A DNA stretch of 64,000 nucleotides from Symbiopectobacterium purcellii_A (GTDB lineage Bacteria; Pseudomonadota; Gammaproteobacteria; Enterobacterales; Enterobacteriaceae). A model generated the notes under the pieces. It saw nothing but the letters and a program-made list of their open reading frames with translations, was not told where the DNA came from and ran no database searches. The DNA lies in assembly GCF_052050035.1 (NCBI RefSeq), contig NZ_CP189882.1, forward strand, positions 4,712,001 through 4,776,000, in the 5' to 3' direction. The translations under genes and the position numbers were made by a program. Positions within the stretch are counted from its first letter, which is position 1; the number at the start of each line of letters is the position of its first letter. Of the stretch, positions 29,103 through 37,604 are shown in pieces.

Positions 29103-29977
29103 GGTGTGGATCCTCGCAGACTTACTGCATCATTGTGCCCAACACCGGATGCATAAAGCTCCCTGATAACTGGAGGATCCACGACATGAAATATACCCCT
29201 GTTGGCGTCGATATCGCAAAACATCTGATGCAGGTTCATTTCATTAATGAACATACCGGTGAAGTCATCGATAAACAGATAAAGCGCGACGCGCTGCTGG
29301 AATACTTCAGCAATCGGGAGCCTTGCCTGATTGGCATGGAAGCTTGCGGCGGTTCCCAGCACTGGGCGCGGGAGCTGGAAAAACTGGGGCATAAGGTCAG
29401 ACTACTCCAGGGCAAATTCGTCAAGGCCTTCGTGATGGGCAATAAAAATGACGTGATGGATGCCCGTGCTATCTGGATGGCGGTCCAGCAGCCAGCTAAA
29501 GCCGTTGCCGTCAAAACTGAGGAACAGCAGGCAGTACTGTCGCTGCACAAAATGCACCGCCAGTTAGTGAAGTTCCGCACCGCGCAAATCAACGCGCTGC
29601 ACGGATTGCTGTTGGAGTTCGGCGAAACTGTGCGTAAAGGCCGGGCGTCACTGGACAAGGCGATGCCAGAGGTGCTTGAGCGACTTAAGGAAAAGCTGCC
29701 ACCGTTCCTGAACTACCAGTTTGAAGACCAGCATCGGCGCCTCAATGACCTGGATATGCAGATAGAGGGTATCGAAAAACAGCTTGCCACTTGGGCGAAA
29801 CAGAATGAGGCCTGTCGGCGGATTATGCACATTCCAGGTGTTGGCCCACTGGTTGCGACCGCAGCAATTACCATCATGGGAGATGCGCGAGTCTTCCGAT
29901 CAGGACGGGAGTTCGCAGCCTACTGTAGTGGTTGAATAATCAGGACACTAAACTTACATCCAAAACGGAGGTGTTTA

Positions 29978-30256
29978 GTGAACCATAAACGACAATTTAC
30001 CCCTGAGTTTAAAAAGGAAGCCGTTGCCCTGGTAACAGAGCAGGGCTATACGATAGCCAGGGCAGCAGCATCGCTTGGCATAAGCAACAAAACCCTGCAT
30101 ACATGGGTCTCGCTGGCACGCGAGCAGAGCAACGGCGTACTCAGCGATGATGAACGTGCAGAGTTAAAACGGTTACAAAAGGAAAACAAAGAGTTACGTA
30201 CAGAGAAGGAGATACTAAAAAAGGCGAGTGCCTTCTTCGCGAAACATATGTCGTGA
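29978..30256 (+). CDS. IS3-family orfA
   Basis: 92 aa, MNHKRQFTPEFKKEAVALVT: HTH_8-type DNA-binding domain (YTIARAAASLGISNKTLHTW) then a leucine-zipper stretch (LKRLQKENKELRTEKEILKK). The A-rich CTAAAAAAGGC near 30215 is the expected slippery site for the orfAB fusion. The stop overlaps the orfB GTG (30253). Confidence 0.85.
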   Translation: MNHKRQFTPEFKKEAVALVTEQGYTIARAAASLGISNKTLHTWVSLAREQSNGVLSDDERAELKRLQKENKELRTEKEILKKASAFFAKHMS

Positions 30257-30467
30257 GATACCGGTTCATTCTCGACAATGCCACTGACTTCAGCGTTCGT
30301 ACACTCTGTCGGGTCATGCGTGTGACGGCCTCTGCCTGGTATGCATGGCGAAAAAAGCCCGCCGAACCGCTGCAAAAAGACGTGGAGGTCCGGGTCAGGT
30401 TAAAGGCGCTGTTCGCCGCCAGCAGGCAGGGAGCGGCTTTGTTGAATAATTTAACGTTTTGATTTAC

Positions 30468-31570
30468 GCCCCATTCCCACTCGAAACGCAACAAAGTGAC
30501 CCACTGGCCAGAGTCGGATAAAATCACCGTTCTGGCCCTACTGGAGATCCCGTTGCATGCAGGGAAAACATCTGACTCACAAAGAACGGTTCTACATCGA
30601 AAAGCGGCGTGGTGATGGGGTTAACCAGGCCACCATCGCCCGGGAACTGGAGCTTCCTCGTTCTACCATCAGCAGGGAACTCAGACGCAATACCGACGCC
30701 GCTTTCAACGGGGTCTATTCCTGCAGAAGGGCCGAAACGTTGGCCAGAGGGCGGCGGCAGAAAACACGGCCGGACAGCGTGATTAACCAGCTTGAACCGC
30801 ACATTCAGGACTTTATCATAACGGCGCTGTCTACCCACACCTCACCTGAGGTCATCAGTGGGCGCCTGGTCCTGGAATTTGGCCTGTCCGTCAGCAAGAA
30901 CTCGCTCTATCGCTATATCCAGCAGGAGCGCCGGGCCGGCGGTGAGCTGTATCAGCAGCTCCCTCATCGGGGTAAACGGTATAACTATCAGACCGATGAG
31001 AACAAACGCGGTCCTATTCCCAACCGTGTTGGCATTGAGCAGCGGCCGGCCGTTGCTGACCTCAAGCAGGAACCCGGGCATTTCGAGATTGACACCATCT
31101 TTGGCAAAGATCAGAAATCATTCCTGCTGACGGTGGTCGATAAAGCCGTCAAGCTGGTCATCATTCGCAAACTGCCCAACAAGCGAGCAGAGACAGTGGT
31201 AGCGGCCTTCAGGGACATCGTTGCCAATACCTTCTGCGAGTTTAAAACCCTGACTGCTGACAACGGTTCTGAATTTTCCCAGCACGGGGAAATTACAAAA
31301 GTCACGGGGGCACCGGTCTACTTTGCCCGGCCATATCATTCCTGGGAACGCGGGTTGAATGAGCATACCAACGGGCTGATACGGCGTTTTTACCCGAAGG
31401 GAACGGACTTCAATTATGTCACCCATCGCAAGGTTGCAGCACTCGAACACCTGCTCAATACGCGAGGCCGAAAATCGCTGGGTTATCGTTCTCCAAATGA
31501 GGTATTTTTAACGCACTTACAGGCGGCATAATGCCCTACCGTTTTGTTGCGTTTCGACTGGGAATGGGGC
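30468..31570 (+). mobile_element. IS30-family element, copy 1
   Basis: 1103 bp. Ends GCCCCATTCCCACTCGAAAC and complement GCCCCATTCCCAGTCGAAAC; 3-bp duplication TAC. The innermost of four nested elements and the only one that is intact. Confidence 0.93.
30557..31531 (+). CDS. IS30-family transposase, intact
   Basis: 324 aa from ATG 30557 (MQGKHLTHKERFYIEKRRGD). N-terminal HTH_38 (NQATIARELELPRSTISREL), C-terminal integrase core with FEIDTIFGKDQKSFLLTVVD, LTADNGSEFSQHGEI and SWERGLNEHTNGLIRRF (D, D, E). Differs from copy 2 (62991-63965) at one noted residue (QDFII against QDFIR). Confidence 0.94.
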   Translation: MQGKHLTHKERFYIEKRRGDGVNQATIARELELPRSTISRELRRNTDAAFNGVYSCRRAETLARGRRQKTRPDSVINQLEPHIQDFIITALSTHTSPEVISGRLVLEFGLSVSKNSLYRYIQQERRAGGELYQQLPHRGKRYNYQTDENKRGPIPNRVGIEQRPAVADLKQEPGHFEIDTIFGKDQKSFLLTVVDKAVKLVIIRKLPNKRAETVVAAFRDIVANTFCEFKTLTADNGSEFSQHGEITKVTGAPVYFARPYHSWERGLNEHTNGLIRRFYPKGTDFNYVTHRKVAALEHLLNTRGRKSLGYRSPNEVFLTHLQAA

Positions 31571-32722
31571 TACAACTTCTTTAGGTGGGATGCATGTACA
31601 GAAAATGTATTTTGTTAGAGCGATAAATCAAATAGTTAGCACAATAAAAAGCATTACGGTAGTAAAATTTAGTCGTTAAAATTTTATAATACCCATTTAA
31701 ATCAGTATGTTAAATCATTCAACAAAGCCGCAGGGAGCAGGAAGCCGGACGCTGGTCAAAAGGCTTCGTGGAGAAGGCATCATAATCAGCCGCTGGCGGG
31801 TGAGGAAACTCATGCAGGAAGAGGGGCTGGTCTGCCGACAGCGCCGGACTTATAAGGTCACGACAAAACCCCGCCCGGGTGCAGAGGTGACCCCAAACCT
31901 GCTGAACCAGAATTTTAACCCGCCGGGGCCAAATCAGGTGTGGGCGAGTGACATCACGTATCTGAAGACCGGTGAAGGCTGGCTGTATCTGGCGGCTATT
32001 ATGGATTTGTACTCCCGGCAGATAGTGGGCTGGCAGGTGGACAGACGGATGACCTCATCGCTGGTCTGCGTGGCCCTGATGAAGGCATATAACCTGCGAA
32101 CTCCCCCGCCGGGCCTGGTGGTGCATACGGACAGTGGGGCGCAGTACACGGGACAACGCTTTCAGGCGCTGCTGAGCAGCTACAGGCTGAGGAGCAGTAT
32201 GGGAGACGTGGGTGCCTGCTGGGATAATGCGGTGATGGAGCGCTTCTGGGGCAGTCTGAAACATGAATGGTTGCTGCTGGTACCCCAGCCAACACGGGCT
32301 TACATGGAGCAGGATGTGGCGACGTATATCCGCTACTACAACCTAGACAGGCATCATGCCGCTAACGGGGATCTGTCTCCGGTGCGTTATGAACAAATGG
32401 CTGAGAAAAAAGTGTCCTGATTTACTTGACCAGTGCATACATCGGCTTGGTGCCAAAGCAAACAGGCACCGGCGGCAAAGTGCGGCTTCTGGGCATCAGT
32501 AAACGCGGCGTTGCTTATCTGCGGACGCTGTTTATCCACGGAGCCAGTGCTGCGACGCTGCTGGCGAAAGAGCCGAACCCGTGGGTTACGGAGCTGCTGA
32601 AAAGACGGACAACCAGCGTTGCGGTGGTGGGAATGGCTAACAAGATAGCGCGCACGGTGTGGGCCCTGGTGGCACATGGCCGAACTTACGACAAAAAACA
32701 CGTCAGCGTCAGGCCGTTCTGA

Positions 32723-32996
32723 ACGACAGATGCTGGCAAAACATTAACTCTTTTAATAGAAGGGTGAATGCTGAAAGGTTGCTAGGGCAGCCGTAGTGAT
32801 GACAACGACGTGTAAGACCGTGACTCACTAAACCTGAATGGGGTGTTGAGCTTAAAGCTCGCCAGGAGAATGAGGTCTGAGTCAGCGAATCTCATCGAGG
32901 CCCGCAGCAGCGGCTGCAACAAGGCCGAATATAGAGCTGCAACCTACCGTCAATGTCAACACCACGAATGCTTTGCAAACGGGATGCGTTCATATA
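32723..32996 (+). ncRNA. Putative IS1111 guide RNA region, copy 2
   Basis: As at 2987-3260; CAGGAGAATGAG at 32863-32874, after the GAGCTTAAAGCTC hairpin. The element's own left junction reads AAGGAGAATGAG, 11 of 12 the same. Confidence 0.45.
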
Positions 32997-33005
32997 TAAC
33001 TCTCC

Positions 33006-33449
33006 ATGAACAGAGTCGGTTCAGAACTTCATCAACACCCTATGTGGCGGACATTACAAGACGATGTCGCAACCAACCCAGGAGCAGCAACCTATAACAA
33101 AGGGATCATTAATTCTTACGTAACCGAATTAAATGCTTATCACAAACCCGATCCGGATGATAGCCAAAGAAAATACATTTCTGAATTAATCGCTAACATG
33201 AAGCATGCCGACAGTGATGACGTACGATCTTCTTTAAAAACCGACTTAAACACGGCTATAGAAGGTCTCATTGGGGATATAGCGCTAACACGACATAACA
33301 CATTCGTGATACATAATGAGTATACCAAAGATGTTTATGGGGTTTTGGCAAATAACTGCACAACCAATGATCGCGATAACTATGTGAAAAGTGTCGTTAA
33401 TCTACATGAAATAATCAACGACGTTAACCAACTGGCTGACACGCCATAG
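33006..33449 (+). CDS. Unknown 147-aa protein of the island
   Basis: Starts MNRVGSELHQHPMWRTLQDD and ends NLHEIINDVNQLADTP. Hydrophilic, mostly helical in appearance, no signal peptide or membrane helix, no family recognised. Clearly AT-richer than the neighbouring chromosomal genes. IS1111 copy 2 lies 9 bp before the ATG and cut off its Shine-Dalgarno (AAGGA at 29043-29047), so expression is doubtful now. The gene itself is undamaged. Confidence 0.6.
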   Translation: MNRVGSELHQHPMWRTLQDDVATNPGAATYNKGIINSYVTELNAYHKPDPDDSQRKYISELIANMKHADSDDVRSSLKTDLNTAIEGLIGDIALTRHNTFVIHNEYTKDVYGVLANNCTTNDRDNYVKSVVNLHEIINDVNQLADTP

Positions 33450-33463
33450 TACTATCACTCTAA

Positions 33464-34331
33464 GAACCTATCCCAAAAGGAATTGTCAGTTAATAAGTAA
33501 TGGCAATTTCTGAGGGAAGTATGGCAAGCAATAAGTGGCAGATCAGCGATGAACTCTGGGGGAAAATGGTTCCGTTGCTCCCGGAACGCAAAACCCACCA
33601 TCCGCTGGGTACGCATCGCAGGCGGGTTGATAATCGTGCCGCAATGAACGCCATTCTCTTTGTGCTCAGAACGGGTTGCCAGTGGAATGCCCTGAATGCC
33701 ACCGGGATATGCTCGTCAAGCTCCGCTCACCGCCGCTTCCAGGAGTGGCGGGATGCAGGAGTTTTTGAACGGTTCTGGCAGAACGGGTTGCTGGCCTGCG
33801 AGCAGCTGGATGCTATCGACTGGTCATGGCTGTCGATGGATGGTTGTATGACGAAGTCACCGCTGACAGGCTCAAAAAAAACAGGACGGAATCCCACAGA
33901 CCGGGGGAAACAGGGTGTAAAGCGTAGCCTGATGACCGATGCGAACGGGCTTCCCCTCTCTCTGGTTGTCTCAGGGGCAAATACCCACGACATAAAGCTG
34001 GTTGCTGATACTCTCGACGCCCTTCAGACGGGCAGACCCGGCAGAAAGCTCCGCTTCTGTCTGTACAAAGGCTATGAAGCCGGATGGCTGGAGGCCTGTC
34101 TGAAAAGTCGTCGTTACGAACCTCATATCCAGTCAAGGAAAGAGGAGTCGGAAGCCATCAAAAACACGGATTTTAAAGCTCACCGCTGGGTAGTGGAGAG
34201 AACGCACAGCTGGATGAATCGCTTTCGTCGGGTTCTGACTCGCTGGGAGAAGAAAGTCGAAAATTATGAGGCGATGCTGCATTTTACCTGCGGCATCATT
34301 GTCTGGAATAAAATGCTATTGGGATAGGTTC
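33464..34331 (+). mobile_element. IS5-family (IS427-like) element, copy 1
   Basis: 868 bp, ends GAACCTATCCC / GGGATAGGTTC with the 3-bp TNA-type duplication TAA (33461-33463, 34332-34334). Inverted twin at 34710-35576. Confidence 0.9.
33500..34327 (+). CDS. IS427-like transposase, catalytic Asp replaced
   Basis: 275 codons from ATG 33500, or 269 from the better-placed ATG 33521 (MASNKWQISDELWGKMVPLL). First Asp in SWLSMDGCMTKSPL, Glu in RWVVERTHSWMNRFRR. The second catalytic position reads CLYKGYEAGW where the twin copy has CLDKGYEAGW, an Asp to Tyr change (GAC to TAC). Full length but probably dead. Its A8 tract (near 33873) is in frame. Confidence 0.85.
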   Translation: MAISEGSMASNKWQISDELWGKMVPLLPERKTHHPLGTHRRRVDNRAAMNAILFVLRTGCQWNALNATGICSSSSAHRRFQEWRDAGVFERFWQNGLLACEQLDAIDWSWLSMDGCMTKSPLTGSKKTGRNPTDRGKQGVKRSLMTDANGLPLSLVVSGANTHDIKLVADTLDALQTGRPGRKLRFCLYKGYEAGWLEACLKSRRYEPHIQSRKEESEAIKNTDFKAHRWVVERTHSWMNRFRRVLTRWEKKVENYEAMLHFTCGIIVWNKMLLG

Positions 34332-34709
34332 TAAATATCCCAGCGTTTAAGGACCCTACATCTCTTTCATTCAGACCATGTCTTGTTTTAAGCAAATCAC
34401 AGGCACGCATTCACTTGACCATAGCACTGCACTTTACGGCGATCTGAAAGCACTTTTTATGATTATGTCTGAAAGTGCTTGAAACTCTAAAGCTCCCAAA
34501 ATGGTTCCTTTTTTTTCCTTCAATAAGAGTCTGGTGAGAGTTTAAACGCATCCAGAATACAACCCAGTGATCGCCATGAAGCGTGATGCAGAAACATAAT
34601 GTACGATATATATCAAGAAACCGAACGGTTACCGTCGTCACTTTATATCGTTGCCATTTCGTTTATCGTCATCACGATGGCGATTGGAGAATGAGGTGGT
34701 TTTGACTTA
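34332..34709. other. Spacer between inverted IS427-like copies
   Basis: 378 bp of island DNA flanked by inverted ISs, so formally a composite-transposon layout. Apart from the 31-codon ORF at 34599 I see no gene. Confidence 0.5.
34599..34694 (+). CDS. Possible 31-aa membrane peptide
   Basis: MYDIYQETERLPSSLYIVAI followed by SFIVITMAIGE: a charged N-terminus and one predicted membrane helix, as in many small enterobacterial membrane proteins. Weak ribosome site (GATGCAGAAACATA). Too short for family assignment; could be chance. Confidence 0.3.
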   Translation: MYDIYQETERLPSSLYIVAISFIVITMAIGE

Positions 34710-35576
34710 GAACCTATCCCAATAGGATTTTATTCCAGACAATGATGCCGCAGGTAAAATGCAGCATCGCCTCATAATTTTCGACTTTCTTCTCCCAGCG
34801 AGTCAGAACCCGACGAAAGCGATTCATCCAGCTGTGCGTTCTCTCCACTACCCAGCGGTGAGCTTTAAAATCCGTGTTTTTGATGGCTTCCGACTCCTCT
34901 TTCCTTGACTGGATATGAGGTTCGTAACGACGACTTTTCAGACAGGCCTCCTGCCATCCGGCTTCATAGCCTTTGTCCAGACAGAGGCGGAGCTTTCTGC
35001 CGGGTCTGCCCGTCTGAAGGGCGTCGAGAGTATCAGCAACCAGCTTTATGTCGTGGGTATTTGCCCCTGAGACAACCAGAGAGAGGGGAAGCCCGTTCGC
35101 ATCGGTCATCAGGCTACGCTTTACACCCTGTTTCCCCCGGTCTGTGGGATTCCGTCCTGTTTTTTTGAGCCTGTCAGCGGTGACTTCGTCATACAACCAT
35201 CCATCGACAGCCATGACCAGTCGATAGCATCCAGCTGCTCGCAGGCCAGCAACCCGTTCTGCCAGAACCGTTCAAAAACTCCTGCATCCCGCCACTCCTG
35301 GAAGCGGCGGTGAGCGGAGCTTGACGAGCATATCCCGGTGGCATTCAGGGCATTCCACTGGCAACCCGTTCTGAGCACAAAGAGAATGGCGTTCATTGCG
35401 GCACGATTATCAACCCGCCTGCGATGCGTACCCAGCGGATGGTGGGTTTTGTGTTCCGGGAGCAACGGAACCATTTTCCCCCAGAGTTCATCGCTGATCT
35501 GCCACTTATTGCTTGCCATACTTCCCTCAGAAATTGCCATTACTTATTAACTGACAATTCCTTTTGGGATAGGTTC
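34710..35576 (-). mobile_element. IS5-family (IS427-like) element, copy 2 (inverted)
   Basis: 867 bp, same ends as copy 1, duplication TTA (34707-34709, 35577-35579). Confidence 0.9.
34714..35540 (-). pseudogene. IS427-like transposase, A-tract frameshift
   Basis: From 35540 (MAISEGSMASNKWQISDELW). Catalytic CLDKGYEAGW is intact, but the tract at 35160-35166 is A7 instead of A8, so the frame breaks after PLTGSKK. Complementary lesion to copy 1. Confidence 0.88.
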
Positions 35577-35836
35577 TTAATAATTTTATCGATTAACGCG
35601 ACGGTATTTCCGCAGACTTTCAGGTTTCCGTTCACTGCAATGGGCACCACGATCACCACAGGGTGGTGCACAGCCGGTGCTCTCGGGCAGCGAGAGTCTG
35701 TAAAGAATTTCGTGTAAATGGCTCCATCGCTTAACCGGAAATCCGATCTCCATACATCAATATGAATTGGCTCATAGCCGGTTTCCAGTCTCTGATTGGT
35801 AGGGTCCATTTAGCCGAGATATTATGCAAGGCTAGA

Positions 35837-36119
35837 GGCTTTGTTGAATAATTTAAGACACTGATTTATATAAGCATTATAAAATTTCAACGACTAATTT
35901 TTCCTCTCGGAATGCTTTTTATTGTGCTAACTATTTGATTTGTCGTTCTAACAAAATACATTCTCTGTAAATGCATTCTATAGCCAACCGACTTAAAAAT
36001 GATTACATCCTATGCCCTGATATGCGGCAAAGAAGCATAGCTGGCTGTTATCAAAATAATGTCGCTTGGCTATAACTAAAGAAGATGTAAATCAAACGGT
36101 TAAATTATTCAACAAAGCC
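35837..36119 (+). repeat. MITE-2 copy 5 with MITE-1 inside
   Basis: 283 bp = 189 + 94. 9-bp duplication AAGGCTAGA (35828-35836, 36120-36128). MITE-1 copy f at 35979-36074. Confidence 0.92.
35979..36074 (-). repeat. MITE-1 copy f (inverted, inside MITE-2)
   Basis: 96 bp with TA duplications; original sequence TTCTAACTAAAG is restored on removal. MITE within MITE within IS256. Confidence 0.92.
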
Positions 36120-37293
36120 AAGGCTAGATAGAATAATTTTAGCACCGAGTCATCCGTTGGAAATATTCGTCGCGTTTTCGTTATCTTGCGCAATGAAGCA
36201 TTTAACGACTCTATCGCGTTGGTGGTGTAGATAACCTTGCGAATCTCCGGCGGAAAATCAAAAATGACGATGAGACGTTCCCAATTATTTCTCCACGATG
36301 GGCTGATCGTCGGGAACTGTTCATCCCATTTGGCCGCGAAGGCATCCAGGGCCTCTTCAGCGCCCTCTAGCGTTGCGGAACTATAGATAGTGCGGAGGTC
36401 AGCAGCAACGGCTTTACGCTCTTTCCAGCCGACGTAGCGCAGCGAGTTCCGCACCTGATGCACGATGCAGAGCTGTACCCGCGTATGCGGGTAAACAGCT
36501 TCAATGGCATCAGGAAAGCCCTTCAGGCCATCGCAGCAGGCGATGAAGATGTCCTGTAGCCCACGATTTTTCAGTTCTGTCATTACAGATAACCAGAACT
36601 TGGCCCCCTCGGTTTTGGCTATCCATAGCCCCAGCAGCTCTTTTTCGCCCTGGCCGTTGATGCCTAGAGCCAAGTAAAAAGACTTGTTGGTCACGGCTCC
36701 GCCGTCCTGGCTTTTGACCACAATACAGTCAAGGTAAACAATGGGATAAAACGCATCCAGCGGCCGTTGCTGCCAGCGCTTAACGTCATCCATCACGGCA
36801 TTGGTCACTTGAGAAATGAAGCCAGCGGAAACATCGACCCCGTAGACTTCTTTAAAGTGAGCCTGAATATCACGGGTTGATAGCCCTCTGGAATAGAGAG
36901 AAATAATGCGGTCATCGAAGCAGTTAAGCTGCTTTTCGTGCTTACCGAGCAGTGTCGGCTCGAAGGTACTGTTGCGGTCGCGCGGAATATCGAGCTCGAG
37001 CGCCCCATTTTGGCTACGTACGCTCTTGGATGTCTTGCCATTGCGGGAGTTGCCTGAATTATTACCAGCCGGGTCATGCTTAGCATACCCAAGGTGTATC
37101 TCCATCTCAGCTTGAAGAACCCGTTCCGCCAGTCTTTTAGTCAGCTCCTTGAGTAGGCCTGATTCACCCAGAAGCTCCTGAGGGGAGTGGCAATCCTGAA
37201 GCAGTTGGTCAATAAGTTCGTTGCTGATAGGCATTTTTTCTTCTCTGAAGGTTTTCCTCAAAATGCCATTTACACAGATCTTTTTACACTCTC

Positions 37294-37604
37294 GGCAGCG
37301 ATAATCGGCGTTAGGTTTCTTCCCGCGTGTATCATCACAGCTCTCATATCGGCTAACAGCGCGATACTTGCCAGTGATTGACGCTGCTCTTCAAAAAGAT
37401 CTTCCCTCTGCCAAAGGGTGCTCTGACACTCGAAATAATCACGTGTTCTGATATAATTAACAGCGTTGAATCCTTTGATATGTTGCTCTAACTTGAACTG
37501 ATTTAGCGCTCTGATCGAGTATCATTACAATAGACTGTCAGCTGTATGCGGTAGAGATACTTAATTGATAATCATTATTACTTTAATCATAAGGAGTATC
37601 TTGA
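37294..37604. other. Upstream region of the hydrolase gene; gene scrap on minus strand
   Basis: 311 bp. The minus strand is open for ~70 codons (LFEEQRQSLASIALLADMRA ...) up to the IS256 junction, perhaps the remains of an island gene; no family recognised. The promoter and likely Fur site of the gene at 37605 are at the right end. Confidence 0.35.
37561..37579 (+). promoter_or_regulatory. Possible Fur box
   Basis: TTAATTGATAATCATTATT: the last 15 bases match 13 of 15 of the Fur consensus half ATGATAATCATTATC. 26 bp before ATG 37605 and followed by AAGGAG. Plausible but untested. Confidence 0.5.

Larger units (their letters stand above)
30435..31729 (-). repeat. MITE-2 copy 4 interrupted by IS30
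   Basis: IS903-type ends and 9-bp duplication GCAGGGAGC (30426-30434, 31730-31738). IS30 sits inside at 30468-31570 with a TAC duplication; without it the MITE is about 189 bp and of the same subtype as the copy at 4740. Confidence 0.92.
30253..32420 (+). pseudogene. IS3-family orfB split by MITE-2/IS30
   Basis: First part RYRFILDNATDFSVRTLCRV to ASRQGA at 30434; resumes at 31730 GSRTLVKRLRGEGIIISRWR and carries the full DDE core (VWASDITYLKTGEGWLYLAA, VHTDSGAQYTGQRFQ, CWDNAVMERFWGSLKHEWL) to TGA 32418. Joining across the 9-bp duplication GCAGGGAGC restores one frame. Confidence 0.88.
29924..32437 (+). mobile_element. IS3-family element inside IS1111
   Basis: Ends TGTAGTGGTTGAATAATCAG and (complement) TGCACTGGTCAAGTAAATCA; 3-bp target duplication TAC (29921-29923, 32438-32440). 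About 1210 bp without its own insertion (MITE-2 carrying IS30 at 30435-31729). Confidence 0.9.
29186..32722 (+). pseudogene. IS1111 transposase split by IS3
   Basis: ATG 29186 (MKYTPVGVDIAK) to GREFAAY at 29923, then the IS3 insert, then YIGLVPKQTGTGGKVRLLGI from 32438 to the stop at 32722. The 3-bp duplication TAC marks the IS3 insertion. Without it the frame would be complete at 339 aa. Confidence 0.9.
29048..32996 (+). mobile_element. IS1111 element, copy 2 (contains IS3, MITE-2, IS30)
   Basis: Same ends as copy 1 (GAATGAG+ATGAACGCATCCC ... GGGATGCGTTCAT+ATA). An IS3 element at 29924-32437 splits the transposase. The left flank is TTAAGGA and the right flank TAACTCTCC then ATG of the 147-aa ORF, so the element separates a Shine-Dalgarno from its start codon. 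Confidence 0.88.
35731..37234 (-). pseudogene. IS256 transposase split by MITE-2
   Basis: ATG 37234 (MPISNELIDQLLQDCHSPQE); frame intact through FYLAL, where MITE-2 enters at 36119. The remaining ~30 codons (HNISAKWTLPIRDWKPAMSQ...) continue from 35836 to the stop at 35731. Best preserved of the three IS256 transposases. Confidence 0.88.
35692..37293 (-). mobile_element. IS256-family element, copy 3 (with MITE-2 and MITE-1)
   Basis: Ends GAGAGTCTGTAAAG and (complement) GAGAGTGTAAAAAG, flanked by GGCAGC on both sides (35686-35691, 37294-37299; GGCAGCGA if the left end is shifted 2 bp). It carries MITE-2 with MITE-1 nested. Confidence 0.87.

Noticed and set aside
35577..35691. PAAR-like look of VNGNLKVCGNTVALIDKII on the minus strand
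   Set aside because: Too short and lacks the repeated PAAR pattern; no secretion genes nearby.
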